From contig CALAEZ010000126.1 in the NCBI GenBank assembly GCA_937891125.1, positions 1-26,055 on the forward strand: a DNA stretch of 26,055 bases, read 5' to 3'. The position numbers and the translations under genes were made by a program. Positions 8,392 through 15,804 of this stretch are shown here, piece after piece; the stretch's first letter is position 1; every line of letters begins with the position of its first letter. The DNA comes from an uncultured Treponema sp. GTDB lineage: Bacteria > Spirochaetota > Spirochaetia > Treponematales > Treponemataceae. The notes beneath the pieces are model-generated. The model worked only from the letters and a program-made list of their open reading frames with translations, made no database searches and was not told the origin of the DNA.

Positions 8392-8426
8392 TAAAAAAGC
8401 GCTCCGCTTCAATGTGAAGGGAGCGC
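8392..8426 (-). terminator. Terminator of the CE12 gene
   Basis: On the minus strand GCGCTCC (8426-8420) pairs with GGAGCGC (8405-8399); the inner CTTC/GAAG pairing extends the stem past one bulged base. It is followed by a T-run (A at 8393-8398 on the + strand). It separates CE12 from the GH42-GH115 operon, which therefore has its own promoter. Confidence 0.88.
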
Positions 8427-8460
8427 CTGTTGCCTCACTGCATCTTCATGCAGCTAGCAC

Positions 8461-9690
8461 TTATTTTGCAAGGGCAGGAATCTGGCTTGCGATAATCTGT
8501 GCGCACTTCTTTGCACCCTTCGGCGAAATGTGCAAGTCTTCATTTGCGTACAGTTCAGCAACCTTGTCTACGCCGCCATCCTTCTTTGCTAAAGACTCTT
8601 TGTAGTCATCAAACAGCTTAAAGAGGTCGATGTACTGAATCTCCTGCTCCTTAGCAATGTCTCGCAAAATGTCGTTGTACCAGCGGCTGGTAAGTCCGCG
8701 ACCTAAGTCGCCCTTGCGTCCCTGCTGTCCGACAAGAATCGGTGTTGCGCCAACAGCCTTTGCATCCTTTACCATCTGAGTGATGTACATACGGTAGCCC
8801 TGCTCAGGAAGCTTGCGTCCCTGGTCGTTAATGCCAATGCCGATGATGTAGTAGTCGCCTTTTTTGATGTATGTTTTTACGGTTTCGTGCTGACCGCTGG
8901 TAAAGAAGCCTTCTGCTGTCTGTCCACCAGTTGCCATGTCGCGAACATACCATTCTGGCTTAATGAAGATGTTGAAATCCTGTCCCCAGCCGTGGCGACC
9001 GTACTGAACGCCGAACGGACTGTTAGCATCCGGATAGTACTTACAGACGGTTGAGTCACCGCAGAACCAAACGGTTGGTGGCAATGTTGTGTCGTCAGAA
9101 AGCTTTGCAATCGTAATTGCGCTTAATGCGTAAGTCTGACCGTCTTTTCCGGCACGTGCGTAGATGTTAAGCTGCCCGTCTGTTACCGGAATGCGGAAAT
9201 AATCCCCGTTTGTCTTGCCAACTAAGTCCATAATCTGGAAGTGGCCTTCTGCACAAATGCTCTGGCGGAATGCATCGCCACCAGCATAGACGACGATTTC
9301 ATACAAGCCGTTTGGCAGGTCAACATTAAAAGTGTTGTCACTGTTTGTGCTGTCTGAACCTGTTAAGAATTTTACGCCATCGCTCATTTCGTTCTGACCT
9401 GCAGAAGCAACATCTTCTACATTGGCAGGCGTGTTAAAGCCATAGCCCTTTTCTTTGCTGTACGCATCTTTTGCGCTTACTGCCGTCCAGCCTTCTGCTG
9501 CTCCATTGCCACCCAAATCAAATTTGTAGGTTGGAGTTGCCAAAACTGGCTGAATCTCTTCTGCATCCTCTGCTAATGGTGCATTTTTGGCGCTTTTTGC
9601 TTTTGTGTCAGAAGCGCCTCCTGTTGATGCACAAGAAACCATCAATGCCGCGGCTACACATGCGGCTGATACAGCTACAATTCGTTTCAT
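8461..9690 (-). CDS. Rhamnogalacturonan acetylesterase, CE12 family, lipoprotein
   Basis: SGNH hydrolase expected to strip acetyl groups from galacturonate in rhamnogalacturonan, making the chain accessible to the PL11 lyase. The N-terminus is a lipoprotein signal ending LMVSC, with C20 as the lipidated residue (a relaxed lipobox), followed by a Ser/Ala/Lys-rich tether. Residues about 54-200 form a galactose-binding-like domain (YKFDLGGN at the start, YALSAITIAKL at the end) similar to the end of the PL11 protein. The catalytic domain carries the four SGNH blocks: GDST with S213, GGQT with G256, GIND with N288, and DLHIS with D385 and H387. All key residues are present and the length is normal for YesT-like enzymes. 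The start has a GGAGGA site at 9701-9706. It is transcribed divergently from the aldo/keto reductase and ends at its own terminator. Confidence 0.92.
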   Translation of the reverse strand: MKRIVAVSAACVAAALMVSCASTGGASDTKAKSAKNAPLAEDAEEIQPVLATPTYKFDLGGNGAAEGWTAVSAKDAYSKEKGYGFNTPANVEDVASAGQNEMSDGVKFLTGSDSTNSDNTFNVDLPNGLYEIVVYAGGDAFRQSICAEGHFQIMDLVGKTNGDYFRIPVTDGQLNIYARAGKDGQTYALSAITIAKLSDDTTLPPTVWFCGDSTVCKYYPDANSPFGVQYGRHGWGQDFNIFIKPEWYVRDMATGGQTAEGFFTSGQHETVKTYIKKGDYYIIGIGINDQGRKLPEQGYRMYITQMVKDAKAVGATPILVGQQGRKGDLGRGLTSRWYNDILRDIAKEQEIQYIDLFKLFDDYKESLAKKDGGVDKVAELYANEDLHISPKGAKKCAQIIASQIPALAK

Positions 9691-9728
9691 AAAACTATAT
9701 TCCTCCGTTTTTTTACAAAACTTTATTC

Positions 9729-9757
9729 ATTATAGTCCTATTTGCAATGTGGCGCAA
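9729..9757 (-). promoter_or_regulatory. CE12 promoter
   Basis: On the minus strand TTGCGC (9757-9752), 17 bases, TATAAT (9734-9729). Predicted start near 9722, giving a leader of about 32 nt with a GGAGGA ribosome site. It physically overlaps the divergent aldo/keto reductase promoter. Confidence 0.7.
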
Positions 9758-9770
9758 GAAAATATATAGT
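9742..9770 (+). promoter_or_regulatory. Aldo/keto reductase promoter, predicted leaderless start
   Basis: TTGCAA (9742-9747), 17 bases, TATAGT (9765-9770), then six bases (ACTTAC) to the ATG at 9777. No ribosome-binding site precedes that ATG. The -35 box lies inside the spacer of the CE12 promoter, and the CE12 -35 lies inside this spacer. Confidence 0.62.
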
Positions 9771-9776
9771 ACTTAC

Positions 9777-10769
9777 ATGTACAATGCACAAGAAAATCGA
9801 TATTCAGAGATGAAGTTCCAGCGCTGTGGTAAGAGCGGACTTCTGCTGCCCCGTGTTTCACTGGGACTGTGGCACAATTTTGGTTCAGTCGATCCGATTG
9901 AAAATCAGAGAAAGCTTTTGACGACCGCCTTTGACAACGGCATTACTCACTTTGACCTTGCCAACAACTACGGTCCGGTGTATGGAAGCGCCGAAGAAAA
10001 CTTTGGTCGCATTATGCAGAGCGACTTAAAGCCGTATCGTGATGAGCTTATTATTTCGACAAAGGCAGGCTACGACATGTGGCCGGGTCCCTACGGTAAC
10101 TGGGGAAGCCGCAAGTATTTGATTGCAAGTCTTGATCAGAGCCTCAAGCGCATGGGGCTGGATTATGTCGACATCTATTATCATCACCGCCCAGATCCAG
10201 ATACGCCGCTTGAAGAAACCATGGGTGCGTTAAGCGACATCGTAAAGCAGGGAAAGGCGCTGTATGTGGGCATTTCTAACTACAACGCCGAGCAGACGCG
10301 CCGGGCGGCAGCAATTTTAGCACGCAACGGAACGCCGCTTCTCATAAATCAGTTCCGCTACAACATGCTGAACCGTGCGCCGGAAGAGGACAGGCTGTTT
10401 GACGCACTTGACGAGGTAGGAGCGGGAAGCATTGCCTTCTGTCCGCTTGCACAGGGACTGCTGACAAATCGCTATTTAGACGGCATTCCAGAAGGAAGCC
10501 GCGCGACAAAAAGCCGCTTTTTGCATACCGACCAGATTACGCCGGAGCTGCAGGTAAAGGTGCGTAAGCTGAATGAGCTTGCTAAAAATCGCGGACAGGA
10601 GCTTGCCGAGATGGCACTGTGCTGGAATTTGCGCAAAAACCGCCTGACAAGCGTCTTAACCGGTTCAAGCCGCGCCGAGCAGATTGCAATTAACGTGCGC
10701 ATTATTCAGAAGCTTGACTTTACCGACGACGAGCTTAGCGAGATTGATGCCATTTTAGCAGAAAAATAG
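9777..10769 (+). CDS. Aldo/keto reductase, YghZ (L-glyceraldehyde 3-phosphate reductase) type
   Basis: NADPH-dependent reductase of the AKR14-like group; E. coli YghZ reduces L-glyceraldehyde 3-phosphate and other aldehydes. The similarity to YghZ is strong along the whole length, for example SLGLWHNFG, HFDLANNYGP, STKAGYDMWPGPYG and KALYVGIS. The catalytic tetrad is D60, Y65, K96 and H137. An upstream in-frame ATG at 9747 would add ten residues, but it lies in the -35 box and the family start aligns with MYNAQENRY at 9777, giving 330 residues. No signal peptide: cytoplasmic. It is next to carbohydrate esterase and lyase genes and may reduce aldehydes arising from sugar breakdown; its substrate here is not determined by sequence. 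Confidence 0.9.
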   Translation: MYNAQENRYSEMKFQRCGKSGLLLPRVSLGLWHNFGSVDPIENQRKLLTTAFDNGITHFDLANNYGPVYGSAEENFGRIMQSDLKPYRDELIISTKAGYDMWPGPYGNWGSRKYLIASLDQSLKRMGLDYVDIYYHHRPDPDTPLEETMGALSDIVKQGKALYVGISNYNAEQTRRAAAILARNGTPLLINQFRYNMLNRAPEEDRLFDALDEVGAGSIAFCPLAQGLLTNRYLDGIPEGSRATKSRFLHTDQITPELQVKVRKLNELAKNRGQELAEMALCWNLRKNRLTSVLTGSSRAEQIAINVRIIQKLDFTDDELSEIDAILAEK

Positions 10770-10777
10770 TGAGGATA

Positions 10778-10993
10778 GGGAATGACCAATAAGTATTGTC
10801 ATGCTGTATTCGTAACGAAGTTTCGAACGACTTGACCTGCCTGACCTGCCTTGCCGTCAGGCAGGCGGCAGTCAGGTTTCAGCATCTACGCTGTATATAG
10901 TGTAGAGATTCCGAAACGCACGAGCGTAGCTGGCGTGCGGTCGTGGCGTAGCGTTCGGAATGACGCTATTAAGCAAACTTATTGGTCATCCCC
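10778..10993. repeat. Nested palindromic intergenic element with 13-bp terminal inverted repeats
   Basis: ATGACCAATAAGT (10782-10794) is repeated in perfect inverted orientation as ACTTATTGGTCAT (10977-10989); GGG/CCC extend the stem outside one mismatch. Inside are two further hairpins: GTCATGCTG (10798-10806) with CAGCAT (10880-10885), and GATTCCGAA-ACGC (10907-10919) with GCGTTCGGAATGAC (10951-10964), joined by an ATCTAC/GTAGAGAT pair. A GCCTGAC/GTCAGGC hairpin lies near 10840-10865. This resembles the GTCAT...ATGAC mosaic palindromes dispersed in many bacterial genomes. A T-rich tract (10995-11003) follows, so it may also terminate transcription between the convergent reductase and hydrolase genes. 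No coding sequence or target duplication was seen. Confidence 0.75.
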
Positions 10994-11005
10994 CTTTTCT
11001 TTTGC

Positions 11006-12463
11006 TTACAGCTTATCAATCAGCATTGAACACTTGCCTGACGGGATTGGCAGCGTTTTCTTTTTCTGGTCAAGAATGTTTATCGTGAAGTAGTACAGCT
11101 TTTCGCTTTCCATCTGGATTTCCCAGCCGCGTGCGCTCTTGTTGCTGAGAATAGTAATCAGGTTGCGTTTAAGAGACAGCTTTTCAATGCCCATAATTTC
11201 CAGATTAGGAATAATCCAATCTACCGTTTTTCGCGGCAAGCTTATGCTTAAGCCAATGACGTTTTCAATCATCAATGCGATGGTAGAAAGCCCCACTGTC
11301 TGCAAGTAGCGCTTTTTAGGGAAGCGTTCATTTCCCTCCATGGTTGCAAAGCCTTCCTTGCAGGGCTTGTATGCTTCGTACAAGTCGCCTTTTTCGCCTG
11401 TTGCTGGTGTTAATCCTTCGAGCACAAAATACAAGTGGCGGATAGAACACTCGCGTGCCAAATCGTAGCGCTGGTATTTTTCAAGACCTTTTATCACCAT
11501 AAAATTAAATGCAGGGTACACTGAGCCGTGGTAGGCATCGCCATTTTCATTAAAAGCGGGGTCATCAACGCTTAGTGTGGGGAACGGATGGTCAGTGCCA
11601 AAGGTTACTGGATTCATTAAATGCGCAATAAGCGCATCCGCTTTGTCTGCGTTAGGCACTTCGGCTAACAGCGGCCAGAAGCCTGCAATTGTTTTTTGCG
11701 GCAAGCGCTGCTCATCCTTGTCTAAGTCATGGTAGAAGCCTGTTTCAGGATTCCACATGAGCGAATTGATGCGGGTTTTTAAGCTAAAATACTGGCGCTT
11801 ATACTGAAAGCTTAAGTCCTTGTCATTTAAAATATCGCCTAAAGCGCTCATGTGCGCCGCATTTATGGCAACTGCTGCATTAAAATCAACGGGGTAGTAC
11901 GTTCCGTCTCGCGGTGCATTGAACATGGTGCTTGCCGCAACAGGAGCTGCATACAGCCCGTTTTCTTGCTTAAAGGTCGCATCGAGCCAAGACATGTACT
12001 TCTGTAACAGCGGCATAATATCCTTTATGCGGCGCTTGTTAGCAGATTTGTGATACAAGTTAAACTCTGCCCAAGCAAAGAGCGGTAGTCCGACGCCTTC
12101 GGGGTTTGCGCTGTCAGTAATGACATCGCCTGTTCTTGCATCGTATCGCCAGCGAATAGCTCCATTTTCTTCCTGCTTGCTGTAGAGAAAATCAAGGTTT
12201 GCATTTGCGGGAAAATTACGGTTTGAGTATACCAAGAAGAATGAAGAGAAAATTGATTCGAACTGGTCAATAAAAAGAGTGCCGTTATCTACGCCTTCTT
12301 GTGCGGTAGGATTGTTTTCGGGGTAGACAAAATACCCATCCGAAGACTGCTCATCAGCTTTTGGGTCAATCCAATGGTTTGAAAGCCAGTTCCATGTTTT
12401 GTCATAAATATCAACAAAATCCTGATCATAGAAATGAATTTTAGGAAAATCACGCTTATTCAC
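11006..12463 (-). CDS. (alpha/alpha)6-barrel glycoside hydrolase, trehalase/GH63-like
   Basis: A 485-residue protein of the MGH1-like (trehalase/GH37-GH63/glucosylglycerate hydrolase) superfamily. Suggestive segments are QEGVDNGTLFIDQFESIF (about 56-72), DSANPEGVGLPLFAWAEF, GLYAAPVAASTMFNAPRDG followed by YPVDFNAAVAINAAHMS, the RINSLMWNPETGFYHDLD segment typical of this fold, and YHGSVYPAFNFMVIKGLEKY. A beta-sandwich-like tail of about 80 residues follows. I cannot name a substrate; the family acts on alpha-linked glucosides or mannosides and on short glycosylated metabolites. No signal peptide: cytoplasmic. It starts with GTG at 12463, with GGAG six bases upstream at about 12470-12473. A hairpin lies at the predicted 5' end of its mRNA. 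It converges with the reductase across the palindromic element. Confidence 0.75.
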   Translation of the reverse strand: MNKRDFPKIHFYDQDFVDIYDKTWNWLSNHWIDPKADEQSSDGYFVYPENNPTAQEGVDNGTLFIDQFESIFSSFFLVYSNRNFPANANLDFLYSKQEENGAIRWRYDARTGDVITDSANPEGVGLPLFAWAEFNLYHKSANKRRIKDIMPLLQKYMSWLDATFKQENGLYAAPVAASTMFNAPRDGTYYPVDFNAAVAINAAHMSALGDILNDKDLSFQYKRQYFSLKTRINSLMWNPETGFYHDLDKDEQRLPQKTIAGFWPLLAEVPNADKADALIAHLMNPVTFGTDHPFPTLSVDDPAFNENGDAYHGSVYPAFNFMVIKGLEKYQRYDLARECSIRHLYFVLEGLTPATGEKGDLYEAYKPCKEGFATMEGNERFPKKRYLQTVGLSTIALMIENVIGLSISLPRKTVDWIIPNLEIMGIEKLSLKRNLITILSNKSARGWEIQMESEKLYYFTINILDQKKKTLPIPSGKCSMLIDKL

Positions 12464-12475
12464 AAAAACTCCGCT

Positions 12476-12501
12476 CAGCTAGCCCTAGTGAGCGCTAGCT
12501 G
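12476..12501 (-). promoter_or_regulatory. Hairpin at the predicted 5' end of the GTG-start hydrolase mRNA
   Basis: On the minus strand CAGCTAGC (12501-12494) pairs perfectly with GCTAGCTG (12483-12476) around a 10-base loop. The TATAAT at 12514-12509 puts the transcription start at about 12502, so the transcript would begin with this stem. The GGAG site follows a few bases after it. It could stabilise the mRNA or be a DNA operator. It has no T-run on this strand. Confidence 0.55.
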
Positions 12502-12508
12502 TTTTTAC

Positions 12509-12537
12509 ATTATATCATAAAATGAATAAAAATGGTA
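12509..12537 (-). promoter_or_regulatory. Promoter of the trehalase/GH63-like gene
   Basis: A perfect TATAAT (12514-12509 on the minus strand) in a very AT-rich stretch. At 17 bp upstream lies only a weak -35 (TACCAT, 12537-12532), so an activator may be needed, or transcription may also enter from the upstream gene, for which no terminator was seen. Confidence 0.5.
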
Positions 12538-12558
12538 TAAATTACAAAATTATTTTTA

Positions 12559-14337
12559 TCATTCAGTCGTTTTTTGTTCAGTTTGCTCTCCAGAAGACTG
12601 GGGGGGGGTGTTTTGTCTAAATGAAAGCCGTATCGTTTCAACCTGTGCTTTTTGTCTGCTTTTTATCATGAGCGTGTGGGTGCGCTCGTTGTAGACATAG
12701 CCTGATGAATTATATGATTCAAAACGGGGGTCGGTTCTAAATGGCACGCCGTAAATTTCTATTTCGGTAAACGGACGAATGCCGTTCATAATAAAGTAGT
12801 GAGAGCTTCCTTGGGGAAAATCGATAGTAATGGTTGCTTTTGTTCCCGCCGCATCCTCGCTGTAGGTAAGCACTGTTGCTGCTGTCCATGCCCAAACCGA
12901 TTCGCCGTGATAGCGACCAAGCAGCTGTGTATGCGGATAGTTTGGATTGTTGTCAACAAAAATCGGATACAGCTCTGCGACTGCTCGGAGATCGAGTGCT
13001 GGCGTCTGGTCAAAAGCAGATGCAACCAGTATTTTCCCGACATTGACGTATGCTTCAGCGTCGGAATATTCACCGTAGCGGACGAGAACCTGTCCTGTTT
13101 CAATGGTTTGCAAGAAATTGACGGCGGAATTCTTTTCGGTAAGTATGATGAGGTTCCCATTTTGCTTGCAGCTCTTTTCTATGCTGTCAAGACATAATTT
13201 GCTGACTGCAGAAAGAGAATCGGCAAATGGAGAGCCTGCTTTTGCAAGCTGCAGGTAGGTTTTGATGATGCCCGTTGCCTGCGATACGGTAGGCTGGAAT
13301 TCGGGAAAATTTGCAGGGAGCGCAACGAGCGCCTGTACGCTTGCTGAGGTGCTTTCGCGCATCATGTAGTCAGCAAGATTTGAAACGGCAAATACGTCGA
13401 GCAATCTTTGGGAAACTGCATTTGAAACCATGCTCTGCATATTTTCGCCTGCCATAACAAGGCTTGGGTTCATCTGCACGAGCGTATTGAAATACGGTGC
13501 CGTTATGTACGTACGCTTGTTGCCTTTCTTAAAGGAGTCGGGAACTGTTGCAATTGCCTTTTCATACCGTCCGGTTGCCGCCATTTCTGCAACGTATGCG
13601 GCAATGACGTTTTCAGTCAAGACTTTGTTTTCTTTGAGCGCATCTTCTGTTAATGTAACAATCTTCTCGTGTACCTGTGCCACCACACCGGCATATTCTG
13701 CTGCAGCATTTTCATCGGCCGGCACGTTTTCTACCGTAAAGACCGCACGTTCGTCGTAGTAGTTGTACATGGCAACAGCAGCAGTACGGGTGAGCGTAAT
13801 CTCATTGTCGTCGATAATCGGTGCGGTCATCTTATACGAAACATTTTTAGAGCTAACCGTTTGCTTGCTTGAGCTTTGACCTGTTACAGAAAAGCCCGAC
13901 GTTGGTTTGTAGGTAAACGAAAGTGATTTTGCCTGCGACGGCAGGTGCGCACTGATTGAAAGTGACGCCTGCGATGACGTGTCTGTAATGGCAAACACGA
14001 GCGTTGTGTCTTCGCTAAACGTAAAGCTGTAGGCGAGGGGGCTTGCCTGTTCCCATGAAAGCAGTGTAAGGTTGTGCACATTTCCGTCAGCTGTCGTTAG
14101 CCGCACGGGATGCGCGTCATCAGCAGAAAAGCTAATGCCGTTAAACGATACGTGAAAATCGTTCTTGAGCACGGTTTCGCCTTCTGGCGTCTGCATCTGC
14201 GAGACAGACATGCGCAATAAACCGCTGACGTTGGAAATCAGTGATTCATTCCTAAATTGGATTACGAAAATGCCGATAATAACAAGAGTGTATAAAATGA
14301 GCAGAAGTCCTGCTTTTTTGAATGATTGCTTTACCAT
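12559..14337 (-). CDS. Membrane-anchored protein of unknown function
   Basis: I do not recognise this family. With the start at 14337 it has 592 residues: a short basic N-terminus (MVKQSFKK), one transmembrane helix at about 9-29 (GLLLILYTLVIIGIFVI), and a large domain predicted outside the membrane. The first half is beta-rich with many Ser/Thr. The middle is helical with Ala and Gln. The end has a beta-rich segment (SSHYFIMNGIRPFTEIEIYGVPF) and a hydrophilic tail rich in Gln, Glu and Thr. A longer open frame starts with TTG at 14373, but that TTG is part of the -35 box (TTGAAA), so the ATG at 14337 is preferred. The coding strand has a run of nine C (12608-12600) near the 3' end. It is divergent from the TPR lipoprotein gene and could work with it in the envelope, which is only a neighbourhood inference. 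Confidence 0.8.
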   Translation of the reverse strand: MVKQSFKKAGLLLILYTLVIIGIFVIQFRNESLISNVSGLLRMSVSQMQTPEGETVLKNDFHVSFNGISFSADDAHPVRLTTADGNVHNLTLLSWEQASPLAYSFTFSEDTTLVFAITDTSSQASLSISAHLPSQAKSLSFTYKPTSGFSVTGQSSSKQTVSSKNVSYKMTAPIIDDNEITLTRTAAVAMYNYYDERAVFTVENVPADENAAAEYAGVVAQVHEKIVTLTEDALKENKVLTENVIAAYVAEMAATGRYEKAIATVPDSFKKGNKRTYITAPYFNTLVQMNPSLVMAGENMQSMVSNAVSQRLLDVFAVSNLADYMMRESTSASVQALVALPANFPEFQPTVSQATGIIKTYLQLAKAGSPFADSLSAVSKLCLDSIEKSCKQNGNLIILTEKNSAVNFLQTIETGQVLVRYGEYSDAEAYVNVGKILVASAFDQTPALDLRAVAELYPIFVDNNPNYPHTQLLGRYHGESVWAWTAATVLTYSEDAAGTKATITIDFPQGSSHYFIMNGIRPFTEIEIYGVPFRTDPRFESYNSSGYVYNERTHTLMIKSRQKAQVETIRLSFRQNTPPQSSGEQTEQKTTE

Positions 14338-14344
14338 TTTGCAC

Positions 14345-14373
14345 AGTGTAGCTGATGAAAGCGATATTTTCAA
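14345..14373 (-). promoter_or_regulatory. Promoter of the unknown membrane protein, predicted leaderless start
   Basis: On the minus strand TTGAAA (14373-14368), 17 bases, TACACT (14350-14345), then seven bases (GTGCAAA) to the ATG at 14337. There is no ribosome-binding site. It lies back-to-back with the TPR gene's 5' region, where only weak promoter matches were seen (TTGCAC at 14339-14344 with GATATT 18 bp later). Confidence 0.6.
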
Positions 14374-14394
14374 CTATATGATGTGGAGACGATG

Positions 14395-15804
14395 ATGATG
14401 TGTTTTCCCAAAATGATTTTTCCGGTTGCGGTACTGGTAACAGTAGCGTTTTCATGCGCAACAGGCAGTGCGGTTGCAGCTCCTGCTGCCAGTAAAACGC
14501 AAACGGCAAGCGCCAAAACGACAAACGCCACTGCTGCGGTCAGCCCGGAGGTGCGTTTTGCACAGAATTTAAATACAGCGCTTGAAAAAGGCTCGCTTGA
14601 AGATGCGCTTAAGCTGTTTGATACCATGCCAGAAGCCTCGAAGACTGAAGAAACGCAGGCATTAAAGGCATCGCTTTTGCTGTCAGCGGGGCGCGATGCA
14701 GAGGCAGAGGCGCTTGCGCAGGAATTGCTGGCAGCGCACCCGAATGATATTGATGTGCTGCAGCTGAACGTGATGGTCGCTAAGAAAAAGGGTGACAGCC
14801 GCAAAAAAAGTGAGTACATCAAGCGGATTCTGGCTATTGACCCGAAAAACGCTGGCGCCAACATTGAGCTTGGAAGCGAGCAGGCGCTTAAGCACCGCTA
14901 TCGTGACGCCCGCGACTATTTTCAAAAGGCAACGTTTTCGGAACCCAATAACACCGAGGCGCTGTTTGGCTATGCAAAAATGTCGTATTACCTCCAGAAA
15001 GATGATGATGCGCGCAAGGCATTTGAGAAAATCCTGACGATTGACCCGTCTGACGCCTCGGCGTATGCGTACCTTGGCAAGCTGGAAGGCGAGGTAAAGC
15101 GCTACCGCACGGCGCTTGAATACATCAACAAGGCGCTGGCGCTTGATCCGACAAACACCACGTATTATTTAGATAAAGGCACTTACAGCCGTTTTGTGGG
15201 TGACTACAAGGGCGCCGAGGCTGCCTGGAAAAAGGCGGTGGAAAATGACCCTGACTACTTCTTAGGTTACGCCTACCTTGCGGGGCTGTATGACGAGCAG
15301 GAACAGTTTGATAAGGCGCTGGAAGCGTACCGCAAGGTCGTGGAAAAAAATCCGCAGTACTACTACGCGTACGAATCGCTCGGCATTTTTGCCTGGCACA
15401 GCGGCAACTGGAAGGAAGCGCGCGCTGCCTTTGAAAAAGCGCTTGCCAAAAAAACTGACAGTACCTCGTATGCGCTGATGATAGCTGCCTGCTACTGGAA
15501 AGAAGGCAACACGGTGCAGATGAAAAAGTTTCTGGAGGGCTTTATGAAGCCGCTTGACCGAACAAGTCTTGACTACACCGTGGTGCGCTTGTATCACGAC
15601 TTGTCGGGTGATGGCAGCGCGCTTAACAAGGTGGTGCAGGAAAAGAACAGCACCATTCGCGGAAAAATGCTATACTACATGGCGCTTTACTACGAGCTGC
15701 AGAACAAAAGCGAACTTTCGCAGAAATATTATGTAGCGGTTACCGACATGGAAGGCGCGCGCTTTTTTGAATATCGCCTTGCCGAATGGAGCATAAAACA
15801 GTGA
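14395..15804 (+). CDS. TPR-repeat lipoprotein
   Basis: Probable lipid-anchored scaffold protein facing the periplasm or cell surface. The N-terminus is hydrophobic (MIFPVAVLVTVAFSC) and ends at a relaxed spirochaetal lipobox (AFSC), followed by an Ala/Thr/Lys-rich linker. From about residue 45 to the end it is helical, with about ten tetratricopeptide-type units. Clear ones include the stretch with AYAYLGKLEGEVKRYRTALE and ALDPTN, and the one with YLAGLYDEQEQFDKALEAY and KNPQYY. The TPR A/G/Y/P positions are well kept in the middle repeats and weaker at the end. Three consecutive ATGs follow a GGAG at 14385-14388; the middle one (14395) has the best spacing. The stop codon overlaps the start of the TraB gene, so the two form an operon and probably act together. 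Function unknown beyond protein-protein contact. Confidence 0.88.
   Translation: MMCFPKMIFPVAVLVTVAFSCATGSAVAAPAASKTQTASAKTTNATAAVSPEVRFAQNLNTALEKGSLEDALKLFDTMPEASKTEETQALKASLLLSAGRDAEAEALAQELLAAHPNDIDVLQLNVMVAKKKGDSRKKSEYIKRILAIDPKNAGANIELGSEQALKHRYRDARDYFQKATFSEPNNTEALFGYAKMSYYLQKDDDARKAFEKILTIDPSDASAYAYLGKLEGEVKRYRTALEYINKALALDPTNTTYYLDKGTYSRFVGDYKGAEAAWKKAVENDPDYFLGYAYLAGLYDEQEQFDKALEAYRKVVEKNPQYYYAYESLGIFAWHSGNWKEARAAFEKALAKKTDSTSYALMIAACYWKEGNTVQMKKFLEGFMKPLDRTSLDYTVVRLYHDLSGDGSALNKVVQEKNSTIRGKMLYYMALYYELQNKSELSQKYYVAVTDMEGARFFEYRLAEWSIKQ

Noticed and set aside
9747..9776. Upstream ATG for the aldo/keto reductase
   Set aside because: It lies at the end of the -35 box, has no ribosome site, and adds ten residues absent from YghZ.
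12476..12501. Hairpin as a terminator for the unknown membrane protein gene
   Set aside because: On the minus strand no T-run follows directly, and the hairpin lies downstream of a TATAAT promoter, inside the leader of the next gene. A T-run exists only on the + strand, where no gene reads into it.
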